64,000 nt of DNA from Proteles cristata cristata. Taxonomy: Eukaryota; Chordata; Mammalia; Carnivora; Hyaenidae. The DNA lies in the NCBI GenBank assembly GCA_017311185.1, contig JAESUZ010004128.1, forward strand, positions 124,001-188,000, read 5' to 3'. The notes under the pieces are model-generated. The model saw nothing but the letters and a program-made list of their open reading frames with translations, did no database searches and was not told the origin of the DNA. The translations under genes and the position numbers were made by a program. This document shows, one piece after another, positions 1 to 10,552 of this stretch (the first letter of the stretch is position 1; each line of letters starts with the position of its first letter).

Positions 1-977
1 AGACAATATGTATTTTTAGTTTTATCTTAGCAGCAAGGAAACGCACTCACAAATGGAGAATGATTTCACGAGGTCCATCCAGTGAGTCAGGCACAAGACC
101 AAGCTCGACAGATGAGGCATCTGGGTCTCCTTTGCTCAACTTCAAGGTCCTGCAAAAAATCTGAGACAAAGAAAAGGAGTCTTATGACACCTTCTGCAAA
201 TAAGTTTAATGCCGAGTTTGGTTTCATATTGATGTCAGTTAACCAACCCTAGGAGTACGGCACTCTTTCCAGTGGGAAAGCCCTACTCATTCTCTTGTAT
301 GAATGTCGTAATAGGTGTAAAGCGCTACACACGGGATATAATAGCTGGTCAATAAACAACGTCGACCTTCCACTGCCCTGTCCACCAATCTCTCTGCTGT
401 CAAATCTTCTTGAGGAGACTGGACTCACCTGTATTATACTTCCTGCCAGTCTTTCTTCGTTACCGACCTGACATTTTTCTTAACTCAGCTTTAATGGAGA
501 AACAGAATGTCCCATGCATTTCAGCTGGTGCTGTGTCTATATCCAGTGCCTGGGCTGGTGTAGACACCTGAATTTTTCTCCTTCCTATTTACAGGTGTAG
601 GAATCTAGTTCTGCCTATGCGGCTTCATTATTGATTAATCCAGGGGGAAAAAAACCCTACCTTTTCTCACTGGGTGTGGGAAGTCCAGTGATTTGAGGAG
701 GGCCAAATGTCTCAATTTGAAGAACCACCAGCGCCTCACACATTGCTGGAAAGGTTGACCAGGATTAAATATGTCACTGATGATCTTGTAGTGGCTCTGA
801 CCCTTTTCATTTCTTTTCTTCATGCCTGTTTTAATAGCACACACATCTCGGTAGCCCAGACCTTGACAGGCAGTGCTGTGTCAGGGGCAATGTGTAAGAC
901 ATTTCCATTCCATTCAATCATAAAGCGATTTCTCAAGTTATTTTATGGTTCGTTCCCCCTTTTATTCATTACAGAAG
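1..977. other. Unassigned left edge
   Basis: Apart from a possible MIR end at 282-352, I recognise no gene or repeat here. An open frame of 96 codons (707-997, +) has no recognisable domain and runs into L1-derived DNA, so I treat it as chance. Confidence 0.5.
282..352 (+). repeat. MIR 3' end, possible
   Basis: The stretch ending in gctggtcaataaac after gtaaagcgctacacac resembles the 3' part of the ancient MIR SINE. It is short and diverged, so the call is weak. Confidence 0.4.
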
Positions 978-1242
978 CATATGTCAGCACAGAGTAGCTT
1001 CAGGTGTACGACATAGTGATTTGACAATTCTATACATTATTACTCAGTGCTCATCAGAATGAAGTAGTGGCCATCTGTCACCAGACATCATTATTACAGT
1101 ATTACCAACTATATTCCCTGGGCTGGACTTTTCCTCTCCATGGCTTATTTAATTACTAGAAGTCTGTGTCTCTTAAGTCCCTTTACCTATGTCGCCCATC
1201 CCCTCACCCACCTTCCTTCTGGTGGCCTATGGCCCATTTCTT
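978..1242 (-). mobile_element. L1 3' UTR fragment, old
   Basis: Read on the + strand, this is antisense L1M 3' sequence: a ttcaggtgtac-acatagtgattt motif, then catctgtcaccag, ttattacagtatta and ctatattccctgggctg. The fragment stops where a SINE has inserted at 1260. No coding sequence remains. Confidence 0.7.
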
Positions 1243-1527
1243 TAAAATGTAGTTCTTTTGGGGCACCTGGGTGGCTCAGTCTGCTAAGCGTTGGACTTTG
1301 GCTGAGGTCATGATCTCATGGTTCATGAGTTCGAGCCCCGCTTTGGGCTCTGTGCTGACAGCTCAGAGCCGGGAGCCTGCTTCAGATTCTGTGTCTCCCT
1401 CTCTCTCTGCCCCTCTTCCTCTTGTGGTCTGTCTGCCTGTCTGTCTGTCTGTCTCTTTCTCAAAAATAAACATTAAAAAATTTCTTAATAAAAAATTTTT
1501 TTAAATAAAATAAAATGTAGTTCTTTT
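1243..1527 (+). mobile_element. SINEC long A with 17-bp TSD
   Basis: A full-length carnivore tRNA-derived SINE runs from about 1260 to 1510. It has a tRNA-like head, a pyrimidine-rich body and an A-rich tail. The duplicated target taaaatgtagttctttt flanks it perfectly at 1243-1259 and 1511-1527, which defines the insertion exactly and suggests modest age. Confidence 0.95.
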
Positions 1528-1563
1528 ATTTTACTCTGTGTTATTTAGAAATAAGAATGCACC

Positions 1564-1777
1564 GGGGCACCTGGGTGGCTCACTAGGTTAAGTGTCCAAC
1601 TTCGGTTCAGGTCATGATCTCGCGGATCGTGAGTTCAAGCCCCATGTCAGGCTCTGTGCTGACTGCTCAGAGCCTGGAGCCTGCTTCCGATTCTGTGTCT
1701 CCCTCTCTCTCTGCCCCTCCCCACTCACACTCTGTCTCTGTCTCAAAAATAAACATTAAAAAAAATTTTTTAAAAAG
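1564..1777 (+). mobile_element. SINEC long A
   Basis: The head is ggggcacctgggtggctcac and the tail is ctcaaaaataaacatt. A likely imperfect TSD is gaaataagaat (1548-1558) against gaaataggaat (1778-1788). It lies only about 40 bp downstream of the previous SINE, in the same orientation. Confidence 0.92.
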
Positions 1778-2055
1778 GAAATAGGAATATATCTGTCCTT
1801 TATTTTAAAGTTCAATAGTTCTCTTGCTTGTAAAAGAAGATATTACATAATCACTGAAAGAAGAAAATCTAGTTATTCAGTTCAGAATCCCTGAATTTTA
1901 ATATAACCTTATCATGATGTTTTCTCCTTTCAGCTGGTCAGATAAGGGGTGATTAGATTCTCACTTCTGAACAGGAGAGTAAAATAATTCTATGGCACTT
2001 TAAGAAGTGGACATATTTCTTACCTTTACAAACCAAACTGTAGTGTTCAAAAAAG

Positions 2056-2309
2056 AAATAGATGGGGGTGTCTGGGAGGCTCAGTCAGTTAAGCATCTAA
2101 CTTCAGCTCAGGTCATGATCTCACAGTTTGTGAGTTTGAGCCCTGCGTCGGGCTCTGTGCTGACAGCTCAGAGCCTGGAGCCTCCTTCAGACTCTGTGTC
2201 TCCCTCTCTCTGCCCCTCCCATGTTCGTGCTCTGTCTCTCTCTGTCTCTCAATAATAAATAAATAATTTTTTAAAAAGAAGAAGAAAAAAAGGAAACAAA
2301 ATAGATGGG
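2056..2309 (+). mobile_element. SINEC long A with 11-bp TSD
   Basis: The head is degraded (tgtctgggaggctcagtcag) but the body and tail are typical. The TSD aaatagatggg is perfect at 2056-2066 and 2299-2309. Confidence 0.92.
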
Positions 2310-3229
2310 AGTTTCCCTATTTAATTTTAATATAGTTTCATAAACAGATATGAAGCATGATTGTTACTTTTAGAGCCAAACACAGTTAGGAGTTTACATC
2401 ACAGGCCCAATGGTATAAAATACTCTCAGAAAACAGAACTGTGTGCTACTAATAGTACCAGCCGAGGCGTTCTGAACAGATGAGCAGGTCAGGCCCAGGT
2501 CTAAGCGCTCCCAGGGGCCAGCACCTCGCAGCCTTCCAGCCAGCTGCTGGAGGGCTCAGGGCAACGAACTGCTCCCCTGCTGGGTGGGCAACGCTCAGCT
2601 CCAGGCGCAGGTGTACAATAGCGAGCCAGGTGGGACCCAGCGCCCAGCCTGCCTCCAGACCACAGCCCTTCCCCAACCGTCCCTGGTTCTGCCCAGGCTT
2701 GTGCAATCCTCGGCTTCCCAAGACAGATGTGAAGGGCAGGAAGGTCCTTGCCCATGGCTTACCTTGACCACACTGGCTCCTCAGAAGAGAGTCTTCGGTA
2801 TCAGCTTTATTCACTGACTTCACCTCTGCTCACTCCTCACGTGTTCCCTGTTCTAAGAGTGCCATCCTGGGCCGGCTTCCCACACCGTGGCCTTTCTCTG
2901 AGCGATCTCACCAGCGTTTCCCTCCCTGCCCATAGCTCATGCACCGCCATTTTTGTTTTGTCTCTCAGAGCCCTCTTAGTGGCTCTTGACCCTCTGTCCT
3001 GGGGCCAGACACACCACAGACACATCCAACCCAACACATCCAAACCAGACCCTCTGTCTCCTCCTCCAGACCTGCTTCCTCCCAGGTTGGGTGATGGGGC
3101 CTCTTCCACACCCTGGGGAGGAAACCGGGGCCAGGTGACGTGTATTGCCCTCATGGCTGCCCACAAGGGCCAAGCACCCAGCTCTGCACCACAGGCCATC
3201 AGGACTGATTGCCTGATGACTGACTACCC
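2310..3229. other. Unassigned GC-rich stretch
   Basis: Open frames overlap on both strands here, including 208 codons at 2748-3374 (+). None shows a recognisable domain, and the 3' part grades into L2-like DNA. I see no splice-site pair or polyadenylation pattern that would support a gene. Confidence 0.45.
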
Positions 3230-3730
3230 AATTTTTGACACACTTCCTTTCTGCCGCATGCGCCTCCCAGTCTTCACTCCTCATCTCCTCGTCGCTACAG
3301 GACACTCCAGTCCTCTTGATCATGTTCCCTCTCTGCTTAATGCATTTCGAGGACCTCCAGTAGCCTTAGGATGAAGCCCAGCTGCTGACTCCAGTAGACA
3401 ATTTCCATGATCATCCTTCTCCCAGCCTTACACGTTTCCACTTAGCCACAATGTGTTCTCACCTCCCATCTTCCTGGACAACTTGCATTCCCTCAACTTG
3501 CTCTGCTCCCTCATGCCTCTGCCACTCTTACATGCTGTTCCCTTGACTCAGAACATGTTTCTCCACTCGGGTTGGGCATGTCCCCTGCCAGTAGTTTCTA
3601 TAATCCCCATTTCTCAAACTCAAGCCTGGGGGAGATGCCTTTCTGGAACCCATTACTCTGTGCTTATTGAGGTCATAACTACGATCATACTGCACGTGAT
3701 TGACTTGGTTGTCATCCTCCTCCGTTAGAC
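3230..3730 (+). repeat. L2 LINE 3' region
   Basis: The sequence follows the L2 3' order in diverged form: ctccagtagccttaggatgaagccc, then a cacgtttccacttagccac-like segment, ttcccttgactcagaac, and a final gtgcttattgaggtcat part. It is an ancient, non-functional copy. Confidence 0.62.
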
Positions 3731-4224
3731 TATGGTGAAAACTGGATTTGATGCCTAATCTGCTTGGTTCCTATTTTTGTTCTTGTCTCCTGTGCTGGCC
3801 TCTCATCAGAGCACTTGTTCATTTCCCGGAAGCTAGGTAAGTCTGGATCAATTTCATTGCTCTTGTATCTGAGAAAATAAGAGCTATGCCTGCCCATCCC
3901 AAGGTAGCTACAAAGTGAACAGTAGAGTAGAGGTAAAGGTAGAGGTGGAGCTCGCTGCTCTGTTCCCACTGGCTTGACTTTAGCTTCCTGCACAGGAACA
4001 AAATGAAGTGAGTTCTTTTGCTTACAGCATACTCTCAAATAGCATAAGGCAGTGATACAAAGAATATATATTAGCATTTTTAAAAATCTGACCAATACAA
4101 AGAAGTAAAGAAAATTCATCCATAATCTTAGACCTTTTAAATGTTTTGTGATTAGGCCACAAGTAGCTATCTAATAGTATTCAAATTATGACTTTTTAAA
4201 GTTTCATTGTGTTTATAAGAATTG
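3731..4224. other. Unassigned stretch
   Basis: I recognise no gene or named repeat. A 129-codon frame on the minus strand (3730-4119) has no domain I can identify. Confidence 0.45.
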
Positions 4225-4476
4225 CTATGAGTGGGATGCCTAGGTGGCTCAGTTGGTTAAGCATCTGGCATTGGCTCAGGTCATGATCTCACGGTCCATG
4301 GATTCGAGCCCCGCATCAGGCTTGGTGCTGACAGCTCAGAGCCTGGAGCCTGCTTCAGATTGTGTGTCTCCCTCTCTCTCTGACCCTCCCCTGCTCACAC
4401 TGTCTCTCTCTCTCTCTCTCAGAAATAAATAAAAAATAATAAAAAAATTTTTTTAAGAAAAAGAGTCTCTATGAGT
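4225..4476 (+). mobile_element. SINEC long copy, A/B-like
   Basis: The SINE spans about 4233-4468. It has a long-A-type middle but a tail of the form ctctctcagaaataaataaa with gaccctcccctgctcac, as in class B. A short TSD, ctatgagt, flanks it at 4225-4232 and 4469-4476. Confidence 0.9.
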
Positions 4477-4589
4477 AATCTGTTCAATAGTTTGGCCTGT
4501 TTGTCTGACTTAATTAATATCTTTTCTCTTGATTCACAATCCAAAGTTAAAGGAGAAGGTGGATTTGGGGGATTTCCCTTGGCTTTGTG

Positions 4590-4744
4590 GATAGCTTCTT
4601 TTTTTTTTTTAATAGTTTATTGTTAAGTTGGTTTCCATATAACACCCAGTGCTCATCCCAACAAGTGCCTTCCCCCATGCCCATCACCCCCCTTCCCCTC
4701 TCCCCCACTCCCATCAGCCCTCAGTTTGTTCTCGATAGCTTCTT
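4590..4744 (-). mobile_element. Young L1 3' end, 5'-truncated
   Basis: On the + strand a T-run is followed by agtttattgt-aagttggtttcc and ataacacccagtgctcatc. This is the reverse complement of the cat-type L1 3' end. Only about 133 bp of L1 (4601-4733) was inserted. The perfect TSD gatagcttctt lies at 4590-4600 and 4734-4744, so this is a complete, extremely 5'-truncated retrotransposition event rather than an eroded fragment. Confidence 0.88.
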
Positions 4745-4751
4745 ATATGAT

Positions 4752-4995
4752 AAGAGGAAAGGGGCACCTGGGTGACTCAGTGGGTTAAGTGTCTGACTCT
4801 TGATTTCAGCTCAGGTCATGATCTCATGGTTTGTGGTTTCAGCCCTACATTGGGCTCTGTGCTGGCAATGCAGAGCCTGCTTAGGACTCTCTCTCCCTCT
4901 CTACCCCTCTCCCACTCACTTTCTAGATCTCTCTCAAAATAAACTTTAAAAAATTTTTATATAACAAATAAATAAACAAACAAACAAGAAGAAAG
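4752..4995 (+). mobile_element. SINEC long C
   Basis: The head is ggggcacctgggtgactcag and the body gcagagcctgcttaggactctct. The tail carries a (caaa)n run. A likely TSD is aagaggaaag (4752-4761) against aagaagaaag (4986-4995). It begins just 3' of the truncated L1. Confidence 0.9.
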
Positions 4996-5454
4996 ATGCT
5001 CATTTTTTGGATGTAAGGACACCATCAGAAAATAACTTACTTGCAGACATTTGGGGAATTAACAAAGAGAAACTTTTGACTTCCCCGCCTCTTGGCTTCC
5101 ATGTTTCAAGATTTTCTTACAACCTAGACTAAAAGAATGTATAGTAAATCCCCAAAAATCCAAGAATGGCATCCAAATAAAAGTCAGACGTATTAGGAAT
5201 ATGGGAAATGTGTTTTTATCCAGTGTTACTTACTCTAGCTTTAAGAAGAAAAAAAAGGTCTGTTTCTTTGTAAATATTCATGAATAGTTCATACTTTTTA
5301 TCTAATTACACTATGTGGGGTTTTTGTATCTAGATCAGGAAATGTGAAAATGAAAGATTTGTAAGTAACTTCTTTCAGATAAAACAGAGAATAAAGTATG
5401 CATGCTAAGTCTTGTGACAGTGTGGTGCTGCTTTTGTTTAAGTAAGAGCTACTT
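4996..5454. other. Unassigned stretch
   Basis: I recognise no gene or named repeat in this AT-rich interval. Confidence 0.45.
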
Positions 5455-5605
5455 AAAAATCTCATATGAGTGGAATCATGCAGTGAATGTCCTTCTGTGA
5501 CTGACTTATTTTGTTTGGCATATCATTCTTGACATTCGTTTGTGTTTCAGCATGACAGCATTTTTTTTCTTTTTCAAGGCAGCATACTATTCCATCGTAG
5601 GGCTA
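5455..5605 (-). mobile_element. L1 3' fragment, old
   Basis: The + strand shows the antisense L1 motif tctcatatgagtggaatcatgcag, then cttctgtgactgacttatttt and catactattccatcgtag. These match the part of the L1 3' region upstream of the tail. It is a remnant without a usable frame. Confidence 0.7.
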
Positions 5606-5939
5606 TGCCAAATTGTGGCCAGAAGTCACCAATGAGCAACTTGAAAAGGCTTCCTGAAGGAGATGCTCTCTCAACAGAGTCACAGAAGTGGGCGTTAGTA
5701 GAATAAGGGCAACCCCAAGGCACTTTTCCAGGCCATCTGGGTGTGGAAATATGAACATCTTCTAGATCAACAGTTTCCAAGCTTTTTTCTTGGCAAGCAG
5801 GTTAAAACCTAACACACAAAACAGTCCAAATACAGTTTCTCCTTCTGGGGAGAAGAGAGGCAGAAACCTTGGTCTTCTCTCTTCTCTCTTCATCAAGCTA
5901 TGTCATTGACCAAGGACATGGTCACCGTCATGATCACAC

Positions 5940-6410
5940 AAGGGTAGTGAGGACCCAAAAGAAGAAGGGCACAGGGAGCCTCTTTGGTTCCCGCAATGTC
6001 ATGTTTCTACATGAGCACAGCGGTTCTGCAGGGATAAGATTCATCAAACTACCCCTTGAAGACATTGTGCTAAATGAAATAAGCCAGGCACTGAGAAACA
6101 AAGGTTGTGTGAGTCACACCTACAGTGGCCGAATTCAGAGAGACAGAAGATAGAGCGGTGGCCATCCAGGCCCAGGGGGAGGGGAAATGGGAAGCTAGTG
6201 CTGAATGGGTACGGGGTTTCGTTTGGGGAAGACGAAAAACTCCTGGAGGTGGATGGTGGTGGAGGTTGTCCAAGAACGTGTACACTGAAGTGTACACCCG
6301 CAGATGGCTCAAACCGTAAACTTGGTGCCTTACACACTTCTACCACAATTTGACTGGGAGAGAAAAAGTAGTCAAGCTATGTATTTGTGATTCGTACACT
6401 GTATATAAAA
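5940..6410 (+). mobile_element. L1 3' remnants, probably two copies
   Basis: The block gaagacattgtgctaaatgaaataagccag through the tggatggtggtgga segment (about 6057-6345) is sense-strand L1M 3' sequence. It appears set inside another L1 3' UTR: attcatcaaact occurs just before it and caagctatgtatttgtgattcgtacactg just after. I infer one old L1 inserted into another. The boundaries are approximate. Confidence 0.62.
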
Positions 6411-7171
6411 AAATTTTTTTATAAGCTGAAGCAAATCCTAGTCTTAATTGTTCTTCTCTAGAAACTTTTGAAGCATGGTGTTTTTCCGTCAGCCAGGCCG
6501 CCAACCTTCCCATTTCATGAAGGGCTAAAGGATAGTTCCTGCTTTTTCATCTCACTTCCCAAATCAAAAAACCTGAGGCTTGACAACCTCGGTGACTCCC
6601 TTACTGCTATTTCCTGAAATTTGCCGGTGGCTATTTATGCTTCTATTCAGATTTCCCCTCTTCCAAAATGGTCAGTGCTGGCAGGCATGGCCTCCCATAA
6701 TGAGGGGACTCAGGGCTCACCCGGGTTTCCTCCCAGTGAGGGGACCCTGGGGTTAGACTGTCATCTAATGATATCCAGGGCCAAGCTTTCAAAGATTCTG
6801 TGATTATCAGGAAAACTTCTTCAGCACAGTGATTTTTTTTTAACTTCCTTGTCAGCAGAAATAATCCTCCTAAAATAAATTGTTCACTTCAAGCATGGAA
6901 ATCAAGGGGAAAATGTTAGAAGATATTTATTTAAGATATTACTGGTGATTTATCATTATAATTTACTCAAGAAAACATTCATAAGCCACTTCTTGAAAAG
7001 AAAGATCACTTGCTCTTAAACAATGTAAGTTTTGGTGATGGCTCATAATTATGTAATAATTACCCTAATTGTGGAGAAGTGTTTATTTAGATAAAACTTA
7101 GATTTGCTACAATCATGCTCTGAAATGGTACTATCCAAGTCGATTTTAATTGGGGCGGAGGGGGGGAGGGA

Positions 7172-7223
<52 letters not shown>

Positions 7224-7683
7224 TTCTGAATTCCCTTGGTTGATAAAAAAAAAAAACGGGGGGGGAGAATTAATCCTAAATTGTTTGAAACCCTATTTAC
7301 TTGACTTAGCCATTTCTTAATTGTAGGAGTCAAAAAATAGTGAGGAAGTTAAAAATCCAGACTCTGTAGTGTGAATCCAGTAAAATCATATTTTTGTGGC
7401 TTTTATCTCAGACTTAATTTTTATGATATTTAAAAATTTTTGCCACGTTGGTATAGTAGCATATGTGCTTTCTGATTTTTTAGTATTAAGATAAATCCAC
7501 AGACTTTCTGCATCAATACATATGTCCTGAAGCCATAAAAACTATTCAGATTTACAAACCACCTACTAAAAACTACATTTGTATACGGTAGAATTACTTT
7601 TCTTTATTTTTAAGTTGAATGGCCACGCATTAAGAAGACCTACATCGATTTTCCATCTAACTGAATGTATCTAAATAATCTCT
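6411..7683. other. Unassigned stretch with (TG)n
   Basis: Apart from the TG microsatellite listed separately, I recognise no gene or named repeat in this AT-rich interval. Confidence 0.45.
7174..7224. repeat. (TG)n microsatellite
   Basis: An almost uninterrupted run of about 24 TG dinucleotides has one TA interruption near its 3' end. A G-rich stretch (gggggggaggg) lies just upstream. On the minus strand it creates a histidine-threonine open frame that is an artefact. Confidence 0.95.
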
Positions 7684-7876
7684 AAAAAGTTTAAAAGCTT
7701 AGGGGTGGCTGGGTGGCTCGGTCAGCTAAATATTTGACTCTTGATCTTAGCTCAGGCCTTGATCTCAGGTTCGTGAGTTCAAGTCCTGCACTAGGCTCTG
7801 CGGTGGCCATAAAGCCTGCTTAAAAAAATAAAAAAGATAAAACCTAAAATCTTAAAAAAAAAAGTTCAAATGTTTA
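7684..7876 (+). mobile_element. SINEC copy lacking pyrimidine body
   Basis: A tRNA-like head (about 7702-7780) is followed directly by gcctgcttaaaaaaataaaa, so the usual CT-rich body is missing. An imperfect 18-bp TSD, 15 of 18 matching, lies at 7684-7701 and 7859-7876. The divergence suggests an old insertion. Confidence 0.8.
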
Positions 7877-7964
7877 ACCAAACAATATTTTGGGTACATT
7901 AAGAATGAATGTATTTTCCTCTGACTTTATTGGATGTATCACTCATAATAATATAAGCATAATC

Positions 7965-8160
7965 CTATCTAACCATTATTGAGCATTTCTTGTTTTCCAA
8001 GCACGATTCCTGCACTATATACTTATAATCTCATTGAATCTCATTGAACCACATTAGCCCTGTTGGATAGAACTATTTTTTAAAATTTTTGGTATTAAGT
8101 ATAATTGCCATGGGACAGTTCTGTTATTATCCCTAATCTGAAGCACAGAGCTAATGTGTG
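7965..8160 (-). repeat. MIR, antisense
   Basis: The + strand reads like a reverse-complemented MIR: attattgagcatttcttg, ccaagcacgattcctgcactatatac, aatctcattgaa, and later cctaatctgaagcacagag. It is diverged and incomplete. Confidence 0.55.
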
Positions 8161-8825
8161 ATATAGATAAAATGCCAACTAGACGTCTTCTGAATTTCCT
8201 GATAGCTACGTAAGAAGCAGATCATGCACAGATTGAGCACCACAGGGCCTGTGAAGGAAGACATCTTTGTCCCTGGTCCACTCTGAGTCCCTTCCTGCAT
8301 GGCGTGACGGTCTGTGTCTGACCAATAGCCCATCCACACCCATTTGGATACAAAGCCTATGAAACAACCATCACTGGCTTGGGGACAGGGGTCAGAACCT
8401 CTCCTCTCCACCCCTCTTTTGAGCTTTGATGGGCAAGTTTCCACCAGCTATATAGAGAGTCCTGAGCTCCGCCCAGAAAGATAAAAGAGTCTGGCCAAAA
8501 AATCTGGTGCAAACTGGAGTCTACCCAATTTTCAATGAAAAATCACTTTGTGGCTGAACTTTAATCTTTGACCACTTCAGTGAAGTAGAATTTAGACAGA
8601 GCATCTTAGGATTTCCTGACTTTACCTTTTTCTCTGAAAGAGAACGCTCCGTGGTACTACTAAAAGGATCAACTATCTTTAATCAAACTCTTGAATCATT
8701 TTGGCTTTCAAAAACTTACTGGAGGGAAATATCTAAGGGCTCTAACGTTTAGTTTATTTTCAGAGCCTAAATTAATATCACTCACTAAACCTACAGAAGA
8801 CTCTAGCAAACAGCTAAGCTGAGAT
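8161..8825. other. Unassigned stretch
   Basis: I see no recognisable gene or repeat. A 97-codon minus-strand frame (8151-8444) has no identifiable domain. Confidence 0.45.
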
Positions 8826-8925
8826 AAGTGAGGGTAATGTCTGACTCTTGGGTTTTTGTAAGGAGTAAATGATATAATGATTATGCATGAAAGGCTGAGC
8901 CCAGTGTTACTATAAGCCTTCTGGA
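8826..8925 (+). repeat. MIR 3' part
   Basis: The segment tgagggtaatgtctgactc, then gtaaggagtaaatgatataatg and gctgagcccagtgttactat, follows the order of the sense MIR 3' half. Confidence 0.55.
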
Positions 8926-9085
8926 AGAGAAACTGTCTGTTAAAATATACTTTAAAGCAGGATTTGTGTAATTATGGGACCCAACATTTGTGAAGCTTCT
9001 GCCATTAGAAAGTTCCTCACTTCATTATTTGTTTTTTGTTTGCTTGCTTTACACTGTACAGTCTACCTATGCCAATGGAAACCAC

Positions 9086-9196
9086 AGATCAAAATGGGTG
9101 ATGGGCATGGAGGAGGGCACTTGTGATGAGCACTGGATGTTATATGGAAACCAACTTCACAATAAACTATAATAATAATAATAATAAAAAGATCAA
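9086..9196 (+). mobile_element. Young L1 3' end, 97 bp
   Basis: The sense-strand segment gtgatgggcatggaggagg, then gatgagcactggatgttatat and ggaaaccaacttcacaataaa, is the terminal piece of the cat-type L1, ending in an (ATA)n tail. A possible 7-bp TSD, agatcaa, flanks it at 9086-9092 and 9190-9196. It is the sense counterpart of the antisense tails at 4.6 kb and 41.5 kb. Confidence 0.85.
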
Positions 9197-9343
9197 CAGT
9201 CATACAAGGAACTCACCTGAAAACACTACTGAAATTTTAGAGCTCTCACAATGCAAATTGAGACTTCTTCTTAGTCTCCTTTTGAATCAAACTCTAGTAA
9301 GGAAAAAAGAAACCTTTATCCTCCATTAAAATGTTCTTATTTG

Positions 9344-9506
9344 CAAAAATATTATGTTATACTGACTTACACTTAACTATAACTTAGGATATAGTTGGGT
9401 TGCTGAAGGAATTGGAATTAGTAGCAAAATATCATATTATACTGACTTATGCTTAAATATAACTTAGGATATAGTTGGGGTGCTGAGGGAATTGGAATTA
9501 TTAGCA
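9344..9506. repeat. 80-bp tandem duplication
   Basis: Two adjacent copies, about 9344-9423 and 9424-9503, share long blocks such as aacttaggatatagttggg and attggaatta at a spacing of 80 bases. By hand I count about eight differences per unit, so roughly 90% identity. The repeated unit is not a transposable element I recognise. Confidence 0.9.
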
Positions 9507-9985
9507 ACAAGACTAAACAAAGGCTGGGGAACAAAAATGGCAATGGAACCTATTTTGCTCTTCCCAGGGCTTCTGGGGGCTAAAGAATCTGCAAAGGGCT
9601 TATAGTACCAAGTTCTAGAACTTTACGGCAATCAATAGCAGAAGTTCATATTGCAGATTTAAAATATGCTCCACACTAAGTCTAGTCTGGTCTACGTGGT
9701 CAGTGACGTAACACAGCGGACTGAGGCACTCAGAGGAGCCCTGCAAACATTCTGCACAGGTGCTTATACTGTGGTACTGTTACCGGGGTCTCCACAGCTG
9801 TGAATACATTTTATCGCCACATTTTCTTAACTCTGAGTTACAAATAATAAAACAGCATGAGCAGCTCTCCTGTCCCTCGCAGACCACCATAGTTTGACAA
9901 TCAGTAAAGACCACATTTTAAAACCATGTCAACGTTCAAGTTCATGCTCATCTAAATACCTACGATTTAAATGTCGAACAATACC
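9507..9985. other. Unassigned stretch
   Basis: I recognise no gene or named repeat between the tandem duplication and the next SINE. Confidence 0.45.
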
Positions 9986-10193
9986 GGGGTGCCTGGGTGG
10001 CTCAGTCAGTTAAGCGACCAACTCTCTGATTCGGCTCAGGTCATGATCTCACTGTTTCATGAGTTCGAGCCCCACGTTGGACTGTGTGCTGATGGCGTGG
10101 AGCCTTCTTGGGATTCTCTTTCTCTCCCTCTCCCTTTCTCTCTGCTCCTCCCCTAATCATGCTATCTCTGTCTATAAACAAACAAACAAACAA
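9986..10193 (+). mobile_element. SINEC long C
   Basis: The head is ggggtgcctgggtggctcag. The body gtggagccttcttgggattctct and a tail ending in (caaa)n place it in class C. I could not find a convincing TSD. Confidence 0.9.
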
Positions 10194-10224
10194 TTGAGAT
10201 CTCTAATACACTGTTTATGAGAAA

Positions 10225-10331
10225 GGAAACCATTTGACAATATCTAATAAACCTTACAGCATGCATTCAGACCCCAGGTATCCCACTCCTAGGTATTTAC
10301 CGAACAAACACTTTAAAAACATACCGCAAAA
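10225..10331 (+). mobile_element. L1 3' fragment, displaced order
   Basis: The segment accatttgacaatatct through cccactcctaggtatttacc corresponds to an L1 part that normally lies downstream of the sequence at 10,553 onward. Its position before that block means it is either a separate L1 copy or a rearranged one. Confidence 0.55.
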
Positions 10332-10552
10332 GGGGCGCCTGGGTGGCTCAGCTGGTTAAGTGTCTGACTCTTGATTTTGGCTCAGGTCATGATCTCAGTT
10401 TGTGAGAAGGAGCCCCACATTGGGCTCCGTGCTGACAGTGCAGAGCCTGCTTGGGATGCTCTCTCTCTCCCTCTCTCTCTTTCTCTGTCTCTGCCTCTCC
10501 CTCCCTCCCTCCCCTTCTCTCTCAAAATAAATAAATAAACATTTAAAATAAA
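10332..10552 (+). mobile_element. SINEC long C
   Basis: The head is ggggcgcctgggtggctcag and the body ctgacagtgcagagcctgct. The tail is ctcaaaataaataaataaac. It sits between two L1-derived segments. No clear TSD is visible because both flanks are A-rich. Confidence 0.92.

Noticed and set aside
1260..1340. tRNA-like heads with A- and B-box motifs as possible tRNA genes (seen at every SINE)
   Set aside because: Each is followed by a SINE body and A-rich tail, and most have target duplications. They are SINE promoters, not tRNA genes.
2748..3374. 208-codon open frame on the plus strand
   Set aside because: It overlaps other frames on both strands in GC-rich DNA and runs into L2-derived sequence. 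No domain is visible.
7049..7333. Histidine-threonine repeat protein on the minus strand
   Set aside because: It is produced entirely by the TG microsatellite.
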